From: Nocardiopsis sp. N85
GTDB lineage: Bacteria > Actinomycetota > Actinomycetes > Streptosporangiales > Streptosporangiaceae
Length of the DNA: 64,000 nt
NCBI RefSeq assembly: GCF_028882275.1
Contig: NZ_JARBUT010000010.1
Location: 124,001 to 188,000 of the forward strand
Direction: 5' to 3'
Shown here: one piece after another, positions 1-7,377 of the stretch
How the letters are laid out: each line of letters begins with the position of its first letter
Position numbering within the stretch: the first letter of the stretch is position 1
Program-made: the position numbers and the translations under genes
Notes under the pieces: generated by a model
Told to the model about the DNA's origin: nothing
Seen by the model: the letters and a program-made list of their open reading frames with translations, nothing else
Databases searched by the model: none

Positions 1-1811
1 TTGGGGAACTCGCCCATGTACACCCGGTCCCTGTCCCGTTCGTTCAGAACACCTTGGTAGGCGTGGACGTCGTCGATGTCACCGTTCCAGTGGTGGGAGA
101 TCGCCCCCTGCTCCCGGGCGGCGCCGATGTACACCGGACCGTCGGCGTGCCAGGCGTGGGTGACGGCGACACGGCCCTCTTCGCGCCCGTTGACGTACAG
201 GATCGTCTCCTTGCGGGTGTGGTCGTAGACCCCCACCAGGTGGGTCCACTCCCCCAGGCGTGCCGGGGCGGTGGAGGTCGCGGTGGTGCCGGCGCCCGAA
301 CCGCCGTCGGAGGTCAGGGTGAACGTCCACCTGCCGTCCGAGCCCCGGTGGCCGAGGCGGAAGGCACTGTCGGTGGGTCCGGACTGGGCCAGCGCGGTGG
401 CGTCGATGGCCCCGCCGGTCTCGTCCAAGCGCACCCAGGCGGCGACACTGAAGCTGCGGTCGGTGCGCAGCGCCGGGTCCGCGGTGGCGATGTACTCGTC
501 GACGCCGTTGAGCCGCACACCCGGTGAGGCCGTGACACCGTTCTCCGCGAAGTTCCACGCGGTGAGCGGATCGCCGTGCAGAGTGGCGTCCAGCCCGTGG
601 TCGGTGGAGTCGGCGACCACGGTGCCGTCGTACTCGTCGAGCGTCCAGCGACCCTCGGGAGCGACGGGACGGTTCGCCAGGCGCCACACCTCGGTCTCGA
701 TCTCGTGATCGGTGACGATGTGGTCGAGAACGACACGGTCCCACACCCGGACATCGTCGATCGACCCGGGCCAGTGGTGATCGTCGACACCCTGGACGAG
801 GCCTCGACCCACGGTCAGCGGCCCGGGGGCGTCCCAGGCCCCGGTGTGGGCGGCCTCGCCCTGCTCGACTCCGTCCACGTACAGGGTGATCTCGTGGGTC
901 CGGGAGTCGTGGACACCGAGCAGATGGGTCCACACGCCGACCTGGGCGGAGGCCGTGGAGGTGACGGCGGTCCACGGAAGCGGGCCGTCACCGTCCTCGG
1001 GGGACATCTCGAACACCCAACGACCGGTGTCGCCCTCGTAGCCGAGGTGGAAGGCGCTCTGTCGCGTGCCCTGCTGGGCGACTGCGGTGTGGTCGGCGTC
1101 GGCCCGGTCGAGCCGGACCCAGGCCGCGACGGAGAAGGTGCCGGAAGTGTCCACCGCGGGGTGGTCGGCGGTGACCCGGCCGTAGGTGCCGGGATCCCCG
1201 TCCATGGGGACACCGAGGTGGACGGCGGTGCCGTTCATGCGCGGGGTCGGGTTCGTGCCTGGATTCTCGGTGGCACCGAGACGGCCGCGCACCCAGTCGA
1301 CTCCGTCGGAGAGGGTGGCGCCGCGTTGGGGGTCGATCGCGTCGACGACGCGGTTCCCCTGGCCCTCGTCGAAGGCCAGGTGGACGACCGGACCGCTCAG
1401 GGGTGCCACGAGGAAGGAGTGGACCAGTTCGCAGTCGGAGGATCGACCGGAATCGTCCATCGTGCGGGCGTAGATCCAGTTGGGGCCCTCCTGGCGGGGG
1501 GTCAGCGTCACCGTGACCGACCCGCCCTGCTCATCGGGGGTGAGCCTGGTGGTGCAGGAGTCGTCGTTGAACCCGTAGTAGTAGTCCGTGGCGGTGGGCA
1601 CACCGTTGTCGCTGAAGGTGAACTCGCCCGGCAGCCCCGGGGAACCGTGGAAGGTGTCCCCGGCGGGATAGTCGGTGGAGGTCACCGCCGGTCCTCGCTC
1701 CGGGCGGGAGGTGTCGGGTGCCTGTTCCGCGTGGGCGGTGGCGGGCAGGAAAGGGACCAGGAGCGCGGGGACCAGTGCGATGGCACCCCACGTCCGAGCA
1801 CGGCGGGGCAT
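1..1811 (-). CDS. Secreted LamG-domain protein, shortened paralog (3' end outside window)
   Basis: About 603 residues are visible and the C-terminus lies beyond base 1. It opens with a Sec-type signal peptide (MPRRARTWG, a hydrophobic ALVPALLVPFL stretch, then ATAHA). A short Ig-like stretch runs to about residue 135, followed by two LamG (concanavalin-like jellyroll) domains at about 137-345 and 385-600. It is a close paralog of the LamG protein at 14929-18411 but lacks that protein's roughly 560-residue DNRLRE-containing middle. The signal peptide joins directly to the segment beginning TSRPERGPAV. LamG domains usually bind glycans or proteins, so an extracellular adhesive or scaffold role next to Rhs toxins is an inference. 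The start at 1811 is chosen because its frame carries the signal peptide; an identical but out-of-frame ATG lies 10 bp upstream. Confidence 0.85.
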   Translation of the reverse strand, partial: MPRRARTWGAIALVPALLVPFLPATAHAEQAPDTSRPERGPAVTSTDYPAGDTFHGSPGLPGEFTFSDNGVPTATDYYYGFNDDSCTTRLTPDEQGGSVTVTLTPRQEGPNWIYARTMDDSGRSSDCELVHSFLVAPLSGPVVHLAFDEGQGNRVVDAIDPQRGATLSDGVDWVRGRLGATENPGTNPTPRMNGTAVHLGVPMDGDPGTYGRVTADHPAVDTSGTFSVAAWVRLDRADADHTAVAQQGTRQSAFHLGYEGDTGRWVFEMSPEDGDGPLPWTAVTSTASAQVGVWTHLLGVHDSRTHEITLYVDGVEQGEAAHTGAWDAPGPLTVGRGLVQGVDDHHWPGSIDDVRVWDRVVLDHIVTDHEIETEVWRLANRPVAPEGRWTLDEYDGTVVADSTDHGLDATLHGDPLTAWNFAENGVTASPGVRLNGVDEYIATADPALRTDRSFSVAAWVRLDETGGAIDATALAQSGPTDSAFRLGHRGSDGRWTFTLTSDGGSGAGTTATSTAPARLGEWTHLVGVYDHTRKETILYVNGREEGRVAVTHAWHADGPVYIGAAREQGAISHHWNGDIDDVHAYQGVLNERDRDRVYMGEFP

Positions 1812-1821
1812 GGCGGGGCAT
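1802..1821 (-). repeat. 10-bp tandem duplication of the start codon region
   Basis: On the minus strand ATGCCCCGCC occurs twice in a row. The paralog at 18411 has it once. The extra copy puts an out-of-frame ATG (1821) at the normal distance from the ribosome site GGAGAGGAAGAG and pushes the in-frame ATG (1811) 10 nt further away. Confidence 0.85.
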
Positions 1822-2095
1822 GGCGGGACTCTTCCTCTCCCAGGACCGGGGGGATCACCGAGCAGGGGTGCCGCGTCATGGGGACGCGACCGGTGGTGGT
1901 CGTTCTGGGACGGAGCGAGACGTTAGCAATCACAAGCGAACAAAGGAACCGTGACCCACTTCACTTTTCCAGCGTCCCCGACACGCGACATGCGCCTTTC
2001 TCGACAAGCATGAGGTCAGATTTCCACTTGTCCTCATGTGGACATATATGAGGACGTTTGATGGTGATGCACTCGGGGATCGTTCAAGGTTTACT
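1822..2095 (-). promoter_or_regulatory. Duplicated upstream/promoter region of the LamG paralog
   Basis: This stretch aligns with 18412-18690, upstream of the second LamG gene. Shared blocks include gacgcgaccggtggtggtcg, gagcgagacgttagcaa, accgtgacccacttcact and ctcggggatc. It contains no gene. A palindrome, tcctcat (2031-2037) and atgagga (2048-2054) with a 10-bp spacer, is partly kept in the other copy (18624-18647) and could be an operator. No convincing -35/-10 pair was identified. Confidence 0.55.
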
Positions 2096-2200
2096 CATCT
2101 GCGAGGCCCTTGGGGCGTACGAAGACACGGCCGAGCGCCAGGGGTGGGGTTTCGGTCGTCGGCCGAGGAAACGCGTATTCCGGCCAGGGTGTGAAAGCGG

Positions 2201-3120
2201 GTTTGAGAAGGGTGGGTAACGGTCCGAGCACTTCGCTCTTACCCGGCCGCAGGCCCTGTGAGCCTGGCCTTCATGAGCCGTGAGCCGACCTACCCCTCGG
2301 ACCTGACCGATGACCGGTGGGCGTTGATCGAGCCCCTGCTCCCCCCGGCCCACACCGGCGGCCGCCCGGAGGAACACCCCCGCCGTGACGTGGTCGACGC
2401 GATCTTGTACGTGGTGCGCACCGGCTGCTCTTGGCGCCACCTGCCCACCGACCTGCCGCCCTGGCAGACCGTGTACTGGCACTTCACCCGCTGGAAGGAG
2501 GCGGGGGTCACCGACCGGATCACGGGCGCCCCGCGCCCGCAGGTACGCGCGGCCGCCGGCCGCGACCAGGAGCCCTCGGCGGGGATCATCGACTCCCAGA
2601 GCGTCAAAGGAGCCGACACCGTCCCCCAGGCCGGCCGGGGCTATGACGCGGCCAAGAGGATCAACGGCCGCAAGCGGTTCATCGTCACCGCCACCCTCGG
2701 GCTGTTGCTCGTCGTGTGCGTGATGGCCGCCTCCGTTCCAGGCCGCGACGGGGCCAAGACCACGCTGTTGAGCCTGTATTTGGCCACGCCGGTGCGGTTC
2801 GTGTTCGCCGACACGGGGTTCGCCGGCGCTGGTGGTCTGGACGTGCAGGCTGCTGTCCACGGCGCTGTACATCGTGCGCAAGGACCTCGCCCAGGTCGGG
2901 TTCGCGGTGATCGGGCGCCGGTGGGTGGTGGAGCGGACCGGCCTGGTTGACCTCCCACCGGCGGCTGGCACGGGACTACGAGCGTCAACCCGGGGTGGCC
3001 GAGGAGATGGCGCGCTGGGCCGCGATCGGGCAGATGGCCCGCCGTCTGACCCGTGGCCGCGACGCGACCCGTCAGCCGGCATGGACGAGTCAGGGTCCTG
3101 TTTCCTGACCCTTCTCAAAC
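2201..3120 (+). mobile_element. IS5-like insertion sequence, degraded
   Basis: It is bounded by a perfect 13-bp inverted repeat, gtttgagaagggt, at 2201-2213 and its complement at 3108-3120. It holds one IS5-type DDE transposase broken by two frameshifts. No target duplication could be identified. Sequence directly right of the right end matches the 3' end of an IS630-like element, so it appears to have inserted into an older IS630 copy whose left part has been lost. Confidence 0.8.
2258..3108 (+). pseudogene. IS5-family transposase, two frameshifts
   Basis: The start is GTG 2258 or the in-frame ATG 2273 (MSREPTYPSDLTDDRW). The N-terminal part has the DUF4096-type opening and the first catalytic aspartate (IIDSQSVKG). 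The second aspartate is in FVFADTGFAG near 2805-2830. Just after that the reading moves to another frame (TCRLLSTALYIVRKDLAQVG), which carries the catalytic glutamate in RRWVVERT. Near 2940 it moves again to AWLTSHRRLARDYERQPGV and ends at TGA 3106-3108, inside the terminal repeat. All three DDE residues survive but in three frames, so the enzyme is presumed dead. Confidence 0.8.
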
Positions 3121-3226
3121 ACGTTCTGAGTCTGGTCCGCAAACGCACCGATCTGTTTCGGGGGTTCATCGATTCGGTCGGCTTGGAACTCTCTCCCTTA
3201 CCGTCAACTGAATGATCAAAGATCAG
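3121..3226 (+). mobile_element. Remnant of an IS630-like right end
   Basis: The bases encode LSLVRKRTDLFRGFIDSVG and then the terminal repeat ending caaagatcag, followed by TA at 3227-3228. The intact element at 5559-6678 ends the same way (LRLVRKRTDLLRGFIDSVG, caaagatcag, TA). Only the last ~105 bp remain. This is a second, older IS630 copy cut by the IS5-like element. Confidence 0.8.
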
Positions 3227-3228
3227 TA

Positions 3229-3420
3229 GACACCTTCATGATCTTGGGTTCCGTGCCTGCTTTTGTGCGTATCGTTCCGTGGCAAAACGGATGAACTACG
3301 TGATCCAGGAACTTGAACGAGCCCTGCCTCTACACCCCACGACACAACAAGTGCTCGCCTTCGTAAAACCAACCTCACACATCAGCAGGACTTGCCCCCC
3401 AGGAGCCCTCATTCTAATTT
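3229..3420. other. Intergenic stretch without a recognised gene
   Basis: This is lower-GC sequence between the IS630 remnant and the stop of the next minus-strand gene. A 63-codon plus-strand frame is present but has no ribosome site or family resemblance, so it is not called. Confidence 0.4.
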
Positions 3421-4350
3421 CTACTCAAGGCGCATTACATACAAGTGATCCCTGTCGCCAAAATGCATGAAAATAGAATTTTCAAAAGAAAGTACTTCTT
3501 TTGGAGTCCCAGGAATGTCGGAGCCGCGAATCTTCAGAAGTCGAACTTCCTTGAACTTGACAGAATAACCATTTATTTCAAAAATGAAAACTTCGCGATC
3601 CCGATACCCCCTCCTTTCGGCCAGTTCATACTTCCCGAGGAACGCAAAGGTTTTCCCCTTTACTGCAATGCCCAGCGGCGCGAGAACTGGAGTTTCAATT
3701 TCACGAACTTCTCCGTTCATGCCAATCGAAACTACTGAGTTTCCTTGATCAACCAAGGCAAGAACTCTATCTTCACAGAAGCCAATTGCGTGACAATGAA
3801 GAAATCTACCTGAATATACATCGTGATCTTTCATCCTCCAGGAAACTACACCAGATTCGTTCCAGCAAACCACTCCCGGAAAATCATACCCGCTGCCTTC
3901 AGATTCAAATCCAGACAAAGAGCTTCCCACATCTGGAATTGGCAGCGATCCACTGTCAGAATACCCAACCCAGACCCTTGAATATGGATCCACAAGGATC
4001 TTTGAACACGGCCCGCTTATTTTTATCTGACTGTCCATACGCCCTGAGTCATCAATGATGAAAACCGGGGTCGCCCCCCAGGCGGACGCAGGGGACCTCC
4101 TCGACAGGAAAAACTTTCCCTGAGAACGAGAGATGTAGTTTATGCCATCAAAATTCCCGTCAAGCCCTATTAGCTCCCCTGCAAGGTAGATGAAGTAAGA
4201 CCCGCCACCGACCAATAGGCGCACAATTTCACCATCGGATGCCAGGCCGTACGCTTGCGTGCGGAGGCTACTGATACCGTGCCACCCCACTTCAGTGAGG
4301 GACACTCTCAATTTTTCCAAAATCCAGACCCAGATGTTTTTTCTATTCAA
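3421..4350 (-). CDS. Hypothetical protein in the toxin-tip region (possible immunity gene, 5' end decayed)
   Basis: The 309 residues have no recognised family. Composition is rich in G, V, S and aromatics with short recurring beta-strand-like stretches (GISSLRTQAYGLASDG, RVWVGYSDSG, GIAVKGKTFAFLGKYEL), which may indicate a beta-propeller-like fold; that is weak inference. GC content is clearly below the flanking genes, as for the other tip/immunity cassettes. The only upstream start in this frame is TTG 4350, directly after a TGA and without a ribosome site. A GTG at 4305 is an alternative. Coding-like sequence continues upstream in other frames, so the natural N-terminus may have been lost by frameshift. 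A role as an immunity or toxin-associated protein rests on position only. Confidence 0.5.
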   Translation of the reverse strand: MNRKNIWVWILEKLRVSLTEVGWHGISSLRTQAYGLASDGEIVRLLVGGGSYFIYLAGELIGLDGNFDGINYISRSQGKFFLSRRSPASAWGATPVFIIDDSGRMDSQIKISGPCSKILVDPYSRVWVGYSDSGSLPIPDVGSSLSGFESEGSGYDFPGVVCWNESGVVSWRMKDHDVYSGRFLHCHAIGFCEDRVLALVDQGNSVVSIGMNGEVREIETPVLAPLGIAVKGKTFAFLGKYELAERRGYRDREVFIFEINGYSVKFKEVRLLKIRGSDIPGTPKEVLSFENSIFMHFGDRDHLYVMRLE

Positions 4351-4596
4351 CCAACCAAAACCGACAATTCACCGAATTTGGTAATCCCCCATTCCCCATG
4401 GAGAGCCTCGATACAGCATCACGGGAGATCCCCGCCGCCTCGCCAGCGATGCGCGGCATCACAGCATCGAAAATATCCTTTATTTCACCAAGGCTTCTTT
4501 GGCGTCGTAGTCAAAATTCCCTCACCTTCAGCTCCGAGAAGCAGGATGAAAAAGGCTCACTGGTCCCATCCTGTACGCTCACTCACCCAGATCTCG
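4351..4596 (-). pseudogene. Decayed coding sequence upstream of the 3421-4350 gene
   Basis: No intact ORF is present, but on the minus strand one frame reads EIKDIFDAVMPRIAGEAAGI SRDAVSRLS, the next reads GEWGITKFGELSVLVG, and the gene frame then continues WLNRKNIWVW. Joined by two frameshifts (near 4395 and 4352) these would make one plausible N-terminus. Confidence is low because no homolog could be compared. Confidence 0.3.
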
Positions 4597-4983
4597 CTAT
4601 TTCTTCGAGATCATCGAAATGCCACCGCTCGCAAGGGAGAAAATCCGAATAAGAACCTTCCGAACATCCGGGTCTCGATCAAGCCGCTCCAAAGATTCAA
4701 ACCTCGCCGGATCAAGATCGATCGTGGCAACTCCGCCAGAATTTCCATCATCCACGGTGGAGAATAGGAGAAGGCATCGGTAAGCCCGAATACCCCCTCT
4801 CTCTTCACGCATTAGCGACTGAAGGACAACACTTCCTTCCTTGACCTGGCTGCGGAGTGCTTCTACCGAGGACCACCGAGTTGCCCAGCCACGACCCTCC
4901 GCCTCCAACTGAATCGTCAGCAGCGCATCGAAGCTGATCTGACACACACGGAATTCAGGGTCGGATGAATTAATCAGTGGCAT
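4597..4983 (-). CDS. Small hypothetical protein, presumed immunity protein of the adjacent orphan toxin tip
   Basis: This 128-residue protein has no recognised domain (starts MPLINSSDPEFRVCQISFDA, ends GGISMISKK). A ribosome site AGGGGAG lies about 9 nt before ATG 4983, inside the last codons of the upstream orphan toxin tip, whose ancestral TAA stop (4990-4992) is only 6 bp from this start. A small gene directly behind a Hint-linked tip is the standard toxin-immunity order in polymorphic toxin loci, so immunity is the best guess. GC content is low compared with the flanks. Because the toxin reading frame is now broken, the gene may be kept as an orphan immunity gene or may be drifting. Confidence 0.6.
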   Translation of the reverse strand: MPLINSSDPEFRVCQISFDALLTIQLEAEGRGWATRWSSVEALRSQVKEGSVVLQSLMREERGGIRAYRCLLLFSTVDDGNSGGVATIDLDPARFESLERLDRDPDVRKVLIRIFSLASGGISMISKK

Positions 4984-4989
4984 CAGGAA

Positions 4990-5556
4990 TTACTCCCCTT
5001 CGTAGACTTGAATACGGATTGGCACGTCTGACCCAATACGCCCTTTATTTACCCTTACTTGGAGCTCATCCTTTCAATAATGACCACCAAGAATCGTTCC
5101 GTCACGCGAAACGATAATTCCGTCTCCTGCGCCAGCGTTGTTGATCCCATCTAGGAGTTCCTCATTGCTCAGCTCCTCGTGATACCACTGCGACGCCGGA
5201 TCTCTGGTCTTCTGCCCATCGGTATATTTGCCGATGTCACCAGCCTTCTCGTTACGTGTCGATATTTTCGGCCCACACTTGCCATTGCTGTTGTGAACGA
5301 GGGCCGGAGTCTTACCCGCGAGTACATGGTAGGTGTGAACGCCCTGGACGGTCAGGTTGTGGACCGTGGCGGGCTGGGACCAGGCCTGGATCGCGTTGAT
5401 CTGGACCCAGGTGCCGGCTGAGGTCTGCAACCACATCCCCGGCGCGAGGTCGATCGCGTCCACCCACGACTTCGACTCCGGAACCCAGAACGCATGACCA
5501 TCGGTTGCAACGATCACGTTCCCGCCCGCCATTGGTGGGGGCTTCGATCGGATCGC
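4990..5556 (-). pseudogene. Orphan polymorphic-toxin tip: Hint fragment plus ParB-like C-terminal domain, interrupted by TGA
   Basis: The module has no start of its own. Its first ~70 residues nearly match the Hint end of the Rhs protein (WVDAIDLAPGMWLQTSAGTW, SQPATVHNLTVQGVHTYHV) up to the junction ALVHN. A new domain follows, with NEELLDGINNAGAGDGIIVS, then RDGTILGGHY, then TGA (5074-5076), and then an open in-frame continuation KDELQVRVNKGRIGSD, VPIRIQVYEGE to TAA at 4990-4992. The GTILGGHxR-like motif resembles the ParB/sulfiredoxin fold signature; that assignment is inference. The TGA most simply comes from CGA (Arg). The upstream end is cut by the IS630-like element at 5557. Confidence 0.75.
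5329..5520 (-). repeat. Direct repeat of Hint-coding sequence (copy A)
   Basis: It aligns base for base (offset 2705, few mismatches) with 8034-8225 inside the Rhs gene, in the same orientation. It encodes the last part of the Hint domain and is the homology by which this spare tip could recombine onto the Rhs protein. Confidence 0.85.
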
Positions 5557-5610
5557 TACTGATCTTTGATGTGTGGGTTGACGTTCGAGTGAGCTGGGAA
5601 AACCCTGCTC

Positions 5611-6099
5611 ATGGAGCTTCCCCTCTCCTCTCCTCGCACCCCTGCCGAGTACGAGAAACGGCGCCTGTTCGCCGCGGAGCTGTTCGACCAGGGCGAGCTG
5701 TCCCAGGCCGCGATCGCCCGCCTGCTCGGCGTGAGCAGACAAGCCTTCCACAAGTGGCACACCACCTGGAAGAGCGAGGGCCCCGCCGCGCTGACGGCCC
5801 ACCCCCGCGGCGCCGAACCCTTCCTGAACGGCGCCCAGGAACGCGCCCTGGCCGCCCTGCTGGACTCTGCCCCCACCAAGCACGGATGGCCCGACCAGTC
5901 CTGGACCCTGGAGAGGATCAACCACCTCATCCGTGAGCGCTTCCACGTCGCTTACGCCGATCCCTCCAGGGTGTGGCGCCTGCTGAAGCGGATGGGCTTT
6001 TCCCACCAGGCGCCCGCGATGCGGGCCGCCGAAGGAGACGAGGAAGAGGTCGACCGGTGGCGCACCCAGGTGTGGCCCTGGACCAAAGGAGGGCGCTGA
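5611..6099 (+). CDS. IS630-like transposase, N-terminal helix-turn-helix part
   Basis: 162 residues. The helix-turn-helix segment lies at about 30-55 (GELSQAAIARLLGVSRQAFH) and a second winged-helix region follows (DQSWTLERINHLIRERFHVA, SRVWRLLKRMGFS). This half binds the terminal repeats. The frame ends at TGA 6097-6099 right after WPWTKGGR. In intact relatives the protein continues through the catalytic domain, which is here in the next frame, so a frameshift (programmed or mutational) is needed to make a full transposase. Confidence 0.75.
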   Translation: MELPLSSPRTPAEYEKRRLFAAELFDQGELSQAAIARLLGVSRQAFHKWHTTWKSEGPAALTAHPRGAEPFLNGAQERALAALLDSAPTKHGWPDQSWTLERINHLIRERFHVAYADPSRVWRLLKRMGFSHQAPAMRAAEGDEEEVDRWRTQVWPWTKGGR

Positions 6100-6667
6100 A
6101 ACCCATGGTGCGTAGATCGTCTTCGCCGATGAGTGCGGGGCGAGCATGTCCCCGCCCACCCGCCGCACCTGGGGGCACAGGGGGCGCACCCCGCTGGTGG
6201 CCACCCGCCGGGGCCGACGGGAACGGGCCAACGCCGTCGGATGGCTGTGCGTGCACCCCGCCACCGGAGCGGTGAAGCTGTTCCACACCGTGCGGTGCTC
6301 CTCGATCACCGCCGCGATGCTGCCAACCCTGCTGGACCGGCTGCACCGGGCGCTCCAAGATCCGGTGGTGCTGATCTGGGACAACCACTCCTCGCACTCG
6401 GGCAAGCGGATGACCGCCCAGATCACGGCACGGGACCGGGTGCGGGTGGTGTTCCTGCCCCCCCGGTACGCGCCCGAGCTGAACCCGGTGGAGACGCTGT
6501 GGGCGCACCTGAAGCGGGTGCTCAGAAGCCGTCTGTTCCGGAGCCTGGAGGAGCTGGAGCAGGTGATCAACGCGCATCTGCGTCTGGTGCGCAAACGTAC
6601 CGATCTGCTGCGGGGGTTCATCGACTCGGTGGGCTTGGAGCCCTCACCGTTTCCGTCAACCGCATGA
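6086..6667 (+). pseudogene. IS630-like transposase, catalytic DDE part with a TAG before the first aspartate
   Basis: In this frame the reading is KEGAETHGA, TAG (6113-6115), IVFADECGAS, and then from ATG 6146 an open frame of 173 residues with LIWDNHSSHSGK (second Asp) and LPPRYAPELNPVETLWAHLK (Glu). The first catalytic Asp (FADE) lies upstream of ATG 6146, so translation from that ATG would lack it. The TAG most simply replaces TGG (Trp). Unless TAG is read through, this copy should not encode active transposase. Confidence 0.75.
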
Positions 6668-6674
6668 TCAAAGA

Positions 6675-6932
6675 TCAGTAGTCAGTTATTCCAAGCCCCT
6701 CGGGCAACTGCTGAACAATCTCCCTCCTGCGAAGATTTTCTTCAGATTGCACAAGAGAAGCAATGGTAGAACATATCCCCCTCTTGCCTTCTGCGGAAAT
6801 TCGATCGAGATCCACAACAATCCCATCCAATATATCTGCAGCAAGATCAGGACTAAGGTCGTCGTCGTCAGACATCTCCATCAGAACAACAGCATCGACA
6901 ATTGCTCGCACAAGGAAATCAAAGTCTCTCAC
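6675..6932 (-). CDS. Small acidic protein, presumed immunity protein of the REase-like orphan tip
   Basis: 85 residues (MRDFDFLVRAIVDAVVLMEM, then SDDDDLSPDLAADILDG), strongly acidic, as many immunity proteins are. The GTG start (6932) overlaps the stop of the upstream toxin tip as GTGA, implying translational coupling. The stop codon TGA (6675-6677) overlaps the end of the IS630-like element, so the last residue or two may have been changed by the insertion. Its function is inferred from the overlap with the tip; no family was recognised. Confidence 0.65.
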   Translation of the reverse strand: MRDFDFLVRAIVDAVVLMEMSDDDDLSPDLAADILDGIVVDLDRISAEGKRGICSTIASLVQSEENLRRREIVQQLPEGLGITDY

Positions 6933-7348
6933 GGAATCACCTTCCTGACTGATATGTCAGTTACAGCAAGTCCGCTTATGAGCCTACTAGCCCTATTGTA
7001 GGCCCGTTGATTCAACACTTCCCAAACCCCAGTATGCCCATTCTGTTCGAGTGCCAGAGACTGCCGAATTATCGCACCCCTTGTCTTATCTGTTGCAGAG
7101 ACCCCAACTTTTCTGTCGACCATGACACCATTGGCCTCATCAAAACCATCGAATTTAACAGCCTTGGCTTCCCCCTTGAGATCTATATAGTCAAGGGCAG
7201 GAACCTCTCTGAGGCCGCTCGAAATTCACGACCTCGCACCGATTGCCCCATCTTCATAGGCTTGGACACCTGCCTTCTTTGATGCATCCTCTTGAAACCA
7301 ATCGACATGCCCATCACAGTTGTGATTGAGGGAGCCGAGGGACCCCGT
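6929..7348 (-). pseudogene. Orphan polymorphic-toxin tip, restriction-endonuclease-like, interrupted by TGA
   Basis: There is no start codon of its own. The frame begins with a Hint-end-like TGSLGSLNHNC, matching the junction DLDALNHNC of the Rhs protein. It continues DGHVDWFQEDASKKAGVQAY, EDGAIGARS, TGA (7226-7228), ISSGLREVPALDYIDLKGEA, KAVKFDGFDEANGVMVDRKV and later GHTGVWEVLNQRAYNRASRL, ending SVRKVIP at TGA 6929-6931. The KFDGFD...DRK pattern followed by a GxWEV strand resembles restriction-endonuclease-fold toxin tips (Tox-REase type). That family call is from memory of the motif, not a search. It is a spare tip with its immunity gene directly behind it. Confidence 0.7.
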
Positions 7349-7377
7349 GGCACATGGGTTAAATCTCAAGCCCAGAA

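Larger units (their letters stand above)
5557..6680 (+). mobile_element. IS630-like insertion sequence with TA target duplication
   Basis: The element is 5559-6678 (1,120 bp) with TA on both sides (5557-5558, 6679-6680), as is typical of the IS630/Tc1 group. The left end, ctgatctttgatgtgtgggt, pairs imperfectly with the right end (complement ctgatctttgatcatgcggt). It holds two transposase frames. It interrupts the island between the Hint-fragment tip and the 85-residue immunity gene, whose stop codon overlaps the right end. Confidence 0.9.

Noticed and set aside
576..2051. Long plus-strand open frame opposite the LamG gene
   Set aside because: It is rich in G, V and H with no motif or ribosome site. 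It mirrors the minus-strand LamG frame, a common artefact in high-GC DNA.
3279..3470. 63-codon plus-strand frame after the IS630 remnant
   Set aside because: It has no ribosome site and no similarity, and overlaps the end of a better-supported minus-strand gene.
5074..5076. TGA in the orphan tip as selenocysteine
   Set aside because: No selenocysteine context is evident. The position follows GGHY where an Arg is expected in a GHxR motif, so a nonsense mutation is simpler.
5074..6621. One continuous minus-strand protein joining the Hint fragment to the IS630 region
   Set aside because: The upstream two thirds are antisense to the IS630-like transposase. The real module starts at the IS edge (5556).
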